A DNA stretch of 33,623 bases. Origin: Polyangiaceae bacterium. Lineage in GTDB: Bacteria; Myxococcota_A; Polyangia; Polyangiales; Polyangiaceae. Positions 30,903 through 33,623 of this stretch are shown here, piece by piece; within the stretch, counting starts at the first letter, position 1, and every line of letters begins with the position of its first letter. Below the pieces are notes generated by a model. It worked only from the letters and a program-made list of their open reading frames with translations. It searched no databases and was not told the origin of the DNA. A program made the translations under genes and the position numbers. The stretch lies in the NCBI GenBank assembly GCA_020846005.1, contig JADLEQ010000086.1, forward strand, positions 1 to 33,623, given 5' to 3'.

Positions 30903-31751
30903 ATGATCGTCGTGATGGACCCGGAGGCGCCGGAGGCGGCGGTCGAGGCCGTGATCGCTCACCTGGTCGAGCGCGGCTTCGACGTGCACCGCTCGAGCGG
31001 TCAGAGCCGCACGCTCCTCGGGGTCGTGGGCGACGTGAGCGACGAGGCCCTCGCGACGGCGCGTGAGCTCGACCGCGTGGCGGAGGTGGTCCGCGTGAGC
31101 GAGCCCTTCCGGCTGGCGTCGAGGCGCTTCCGGCCGTCGCCGACGATCCACGAGGGGCCGTGGGGCGCGATCGGCGGCGAGCGGCTGTGGGTCGCGGTCG
31201 AGGCGGTCGGGAGGCGGCCCGACGAGGTGCTGCCCTACGCGGTCGCGGCGGGGCGACCCTTCGACGCGGCGGTCGCGCGCGAGGGCGCCGAGCCCGAGAG
31301 CGTCGGCGCGCTCGAGTGCCTCGCGTTCGGGCGCGCGCGCGCTCGCCAGCGCTGGCCGCTGGTGTTCGTCGAGCGCGCGCCGAGCTGGGGCGCGAACCAC
31401 TGGATCGGCGCGGCGGAGCGGGAGCTCGAGCGCAACGACTGCGGCGTCGTCCTGCTCGAGGCGGGCGGCGAGTACCCGAACGGCGCGCGCACGCTGGAGA
31501 TCGCCGCCATCGCCCGCGCCAAGCTCCGGACGCACCTGCCGCTCGTCGTGGACGCGCCGACGATCGCGCAGCGCGCGCGGTACGTGCCCGCGGTGGCGTG
31601 TGCGGCCGTCGGCGCGGGGGCCGATGGCATCGTGCTCCGCGTTTGGGTCGGGCCGGATGATCGCCCGCGGCCCGCCGCGACGCTGCGGTGGGCCGAGGCG
31701 ATGGATCTCGCGGAGCGCCTGCGCGCGATCGCGGCGGTCGTCCGGCGATGA
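30903..31751 (+). CDS. DAHP-synthase-like protein, apparently catalytically inactive
   Basis: A 282-aa protein starting at ATG 30903. Residues 1-85 match the N-terminal ferredoxin-like regulatory domain of type I-beta DAHP synthase (MIVVMDPEAP, SSGQSRTLLGVVGD, VVRVSEPFRLASRRFRPSPT). The following barrel relative is about 55 residues shorter than Thermotoga DAHP synthase, and the expected catalytic motifs appear lost: GPCS (metal Cys) is absent, the KPRTSP segment is absent, DPSHSGG reads DAPTIAQ (His lost), VEVHP reads LRVWV (Glu lost) and the last metal Asp is not conserved. GADGIV survives. The ferredoxin domain binds Tyr or Phe in homologues, so a stand-alone regulator is plausible. tyrA follows, 49 nt downstream. 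Confidence 0.8.
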   Translation: MIVVMDPEAPEAAVEAVIAHLVERGFDVHRSSGQSRTLLGVVGDVSDEALATARELDRVAEVVRVSEPFRLASRRFRPSPTIHEGPWGAIGGERLWVAVEAVGRRPDEVLPYAVAAGRPFDAAVAREGAEPESVGALECLAFGRARARQRWPLVFVERAPSWGANHWIGAAERELERNDCGVVLLEAGGEYPNGARTLEIAAIARAKLRTHLPLVVDAPTIAQRARYVPAVACAAVGAGADGIVLRVWVGPDDRPRPAATLRWAEAMDLAERLRAIAAVVRR

Positions 31752-31800
31752 GGTGCGCCGAGCGGCGAGCGCGCGCGGTGCGATCACGGAGGCGGCCGCG

Positions 31801-32622
31801 GTGAAGGTCGCGGTGGTCGGCCTTGGCCTCCTCGGCGGCTCGCTCGCGCTCGCCTGGCGCGCGCGCGGGCACCAGATCACCGGGATCGACGGCGAAGACG
31901 TCCTGGCTGATCCGCGCGCCCAGGACGCGACCGACGTTCGGCTCGATCGACGCGACTGCGCCCGCGTCGATCAGGCGCTCGCGGGCTGCGACGTGGCGGT
32001 GCTGGCGACGCCGGTCGGCGTCGCGGTCGCGGAGGTCGCGAGGGTGCTCGAGCACGCGCCCGTCGTCACGGACGTGGGGTCGACCAAGCGCGCCATCGTG
32101 GCGGCGGCGGCGCGATGCGCGGGGGCCGCGCGCTTCGTGCCCGGGCATCCGATGGCCGGGGCTCCGCGCGGCGGGCTCGCGCGCGCGCGCGCGGAGCTGG
32201 CCGTCGGCCGGCCGTGGCTGCTCTGTCCGCGCGGCCGCGATCCGGGCGCCGTCGCGAGGGTCGAGGCGCTCGTGCGGGACGCCGGCGCGATGCCTCGGCA
32301 CACGACGCCCGAGGAGCACGATCGCTGCGTCGCGATCGTCAGCCACGTCCCGCAGCTCCTCGCGTCGGCCCTGGTGGCGATGGCGCGGCGGGCCGGCGCG
32401 CTCGAGTTCGCAGGGCCCGCGTTCGAGGGCGCGACGCGGGTGGCCGGCGGACCGGAGGGCATGTGGCTCGACATCTTCGCCACCAACGGGGACGAGATCG
32501 CGGGGGCGCTCGCCGAGCTCACGGCGACGCTGTCACCGCTCGAGCGAGAGCTCACCGGGGGGGCCGGCAGGCTCTCCGCGTGCCGCGCCCTCCTGGAGCA
32601 GGGCCGGCGGCCCGGCGAGTGA
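31801..32622 (+). CDS. tyrA: prephenate dehydrogenase (TyrA family)
   Basis: A 273-aa enzyme of tyrosine biosynthesis that oxidatively decarboxylates prephenate (or arogenate) with NAD(P). GTG 31801 has GGAGG 8 nt upstream, which decides this start over GTG 31753. Motifs: GLGLLGGSLA (7-16, dinucleotide binding), DVGSTK (91-96), GHPMAG (115-120, with catalytic His116), EEHD (171-174) and SHVPQ (181-185). The length is normal for monofunctional TyrA without an ACT domain, so feedback control must come from elsewhere; the preceding DAHP-synthase-like gene carries a domain of exactly that type. No chorismate mutase domain. Confidence 0.9.
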   Translation: MKVAVVGLGLLGGSLALAWRARGHQITGIDGEDVLADPRAQDATDVRLDRRDCARVDQALAGCDVAVLATPVGVAVAEVARVLEHAPVVTDVGSTKRAIVAAAARCAGAARFVPGHPMAGAPRGGLARARAELAVGRPWLLCPRGRDPGAVARVEALVRDAGAMPRHTTPEEHDRCVAIVSHVPQLLASALVAMARRAGALEFAGPAFEGATRVAGGPEGMWLDIFATNGDEIAGALAELTATLSPLERELTGGAGRLSACRALLEQGRRPGE

Positions 32623-32679
32623 GCGGGAGATCGGGCGGTGCTCGCCGGGTGTGGCGCGCATCTTGCTCGCAGGAGGCGC

Positions 32680-33063
32680 GTGGGTTGGCGTAGCTGGTCT
32701 CAGTGCCTCGCGGCCGCGGTGGTCGTCGCCGCGTGCGGGCTCAACCCGCAGCCCGAGCCGCCCTCGGCCAGAGAGGCCGCCGACGCCTCGATGGGCCCGG
32801 GGCTCGGCGGGGGCGGCGCCGGCAGCGGGACCGGCGGCGCCGGCGCGCACTTCGGCGGCGGGGGAGCCGCGGGGGGCTGGGACGAAGGCGACGCGGGCGG
32901 CACGCCGGCGGCCGACGGGGCGGCCGACGGAGGCGAGCTGGGGGTCGACGGAGGCGACGCATCGGACGCCAGTGCGCCCGATGGCGGCGACGCGGGGCCG
33001 GCGGCCGATGCGCCCGACGAGCCGTCGCCGGACGCGGCGGCGGGCGACGACGCGCCGACGTGA
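32680..33063 (+). CDS. LNPQPEPP lipoprotein, copy 1
   Basis: A 127-aa lipoprotein. GTG 32680 (AGGAGG 3 nt upstream, tight) gives a signal of 18 residues before the lipobox Cys (LAAAVVVAAC), matching the paralogue; the in-frame GTG 32638 is also possible. The mature N-terminus is Cys-Gly-LNPQPEPP, after which the whole chain is Gly/Ala/Asp-rich low complexity with no folded domain, ending in an acidic Asp/Pro tail. Because the only conserved part is the eight residues after the lipobox, that motif may be a sorting or attachment signal. No function is known to me. Confidence 0.65.
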   Translation: MGWRSWSQCLAAAVVVAACGLNPQPEPPSAREAADASMGPGLGGGGAGSGTGGAGAHFGGGGAAGGWDEGDAGGTPAADGAADGGELGVDGGDASDASAPDGGDAGPAADAPDEPSPDAAAGDDAPT

Positions 33064-33213
33064 GCCGCGGCGGTGCGCGCCGCCCTGGGGCAGCGAGATC
33101 CGCAAGCGTGCCAGACTGTGCCACGCGGTCTCGGGCCGTGTCGCGTTCTTGCGCGCGTTCGTCCGTGAAGGCGATGGACCGGCGTGTGCTAGTCGCCGGG
33201 GGCGAGGAGCACG

Positions 33214-33623
33214 ATGGCGCGACGACTTCACTGGTGGTCCCCGCTGTGGGGTGCTCTGGTCGTCGCGGCGTGCTCGCTCAACCCGCAGCCCGAGCCGCCC
33301 TCCGGTGACGTGAACGAGACCGGCGGGGCGCCCGCCTCCGGAGCGGGTGGTGGCGCGGGATCCGAGGACGCAGGCAACTCCGGGGGTATCACCGGCGGCG
33401 GAGGATCCGGGGGATGGGGCGGGACGAGCGGTGGCGGCGGCCTCGGCGGCGGGGCCGCGGCGAGCGGCGTCGAAGGCGGCGCAGGCGCAGGCGGCGGCAG
33501 CGGCGATGCGGGCGCGGGCGGGAGCGCGGGGGCGAGCGGGAGCGCGGGGGCGAGCGGGAGCGCGGGGGCGAGCGGGAGCGCGGGGGCGAGCGGGAGCGCG
33601 GGGGCGAGCGGGAGCGCGGGGGC
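33214..33623 (+). CDS. LNPQPEPP lipoprotein, copy 2 (partial)
   Basis: Starts at ATG 33214 with GAGGAGC upstream; the 3' end lies beyond the window. Signal LWGALVVAAC, mature N-terminus Cys-Ser-LNPQPEPP, identical to copy 1 in those eight residues. It continues as a Gly-rich chain and from 33520 as perfect GSAGAS repeats (18 bp each). A folded C-terminal domain may follow outside the window, so the 'repeat-only' nature cannot be judged. It is a tandem duplicate of the gene at 32680. Confidence 0.75.
   Translation, partial: MARRLHWWSPLWGALVVAACSLNPQPEPPSGDVNETGGAPASGAGGGAGSEDAGNSGGITGGGGSGGWGGTSGGGGLGGGAAASGVEGGAGAGGGSGDAGAGGSAGASGSAGASGSAGASGSAGASGSAGASGSAG
33520..33623 (+). repeat. 18-bp tandem repeat, in-frame GSAGAS
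   Basis: GGGAGCGCGGGGGCGAGC repeats about 5.8 times, all perfect where complete, and continues past the window edge. Perfect identity points to recent expansion; copy number probably varies. Confidence 0.92.

Noticed and set aside
33098..33124. sigma-54 promoter
   Set aside because: TGGCAC occurs twice on the minus strand, but no GC at the -12 position with the required spacing.
33520..33623. CRISPR array
   Set aside because: In-frame 18-bp coding repeat without spacers.

Overview
The window looks like a chromosomal segment of a myxobacterium (Myxococcota, probably Polyangiales-like). This is inferred from the very GC-rich sequence with strongly GC-biased third codon positions, three Hanks-type Ser/Thr kinases of the GEGGMG / HRDxKPxN type in 34 kb, a CarD/CdnL-type regulator, a probable MXAN_5187-like protein, and at least nine predicted lipoproteins, several carrying Gly/Ala/Ser repeat linkers. 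No tRNA, rRNA, CRISPR array, integrase or insertion sequence was found. Nearly all of the window is protein-coding.

Layout. 1-254: C-rich 19-bp tandem repeats, no gene. 255-5222 (+): a small helical protein, then three overlapping genes (110-aa protein; 851-aa protein with dikinase/rifampin-phosphotransferase-like architecture; RluA-type pseudouridine synthase), then a lipoprotein. 5368-7062 (+): zinc-ribbon Ser/Thr kinase. 7089-9558 (-): a small orphan gene, a coiled-coil MXAN_5187-like protein and a LamG-like lipoprotein. 9640-12446 (+): an Lgt paralogue, a Gln/Tyr-rich lipoprotein and a DedA-like membrane protein. 12466-15279 (-): M3 oligopeptidase lipoprotein and a repeat-only lipoprotein. 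15586-18035 (+): HEIGH metallopeptidase-like lipoprotein and a small lipoprotein. 18064-22361 (-): a compact run of CarD-like regulator, cobalamin adenosyltransferase, peptide deformylase, Ser/Thr kinase and double-ACT protein. 22527-25408 (+): a glycosyltransferase-2/CapK fusion and a methyltransferase. 25425-30745 (-): polytopic membrane protein, NAD-dependent epimerase, branched-chain aminotransferase and a PEGA Ser/Thr kinase. 30903-32622 (+): a degenerate DAHP-synthase-like protein and prephenate dehydrogenase. 32680-33623 (+): two tandem lipoproteins sharing LNPQPEPP, the second running off the end into an 18-bp repeat.

How the genes may work together. Three themes stand out. (1) Cell-envelope glycan or lipid tailoring: the GT2-CapK fusion, methyltransferase, epimerase and polytopic membrane protein lie tail to tail. 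(2) Lipoprotein biology: an Lgt paralogue sits among many lipoprotein genes. (3) Aromatic and branched-chain amino-acid metabolism: a DAHP-synthase relative that has lost its catalytic residues is placed directly before tyrA.

Most striking observations: the apparent DAHP-synthase pseudoenzyme beside tyrA; a dikinase/RPH-architecture protein with a degenerate ATP site but an intact swivel histidine; the GT2-CapK fusion; and a repeated placement of TANNNT hexamers 6-10 nt before start codons, suggesting widespread leaderless transcription.
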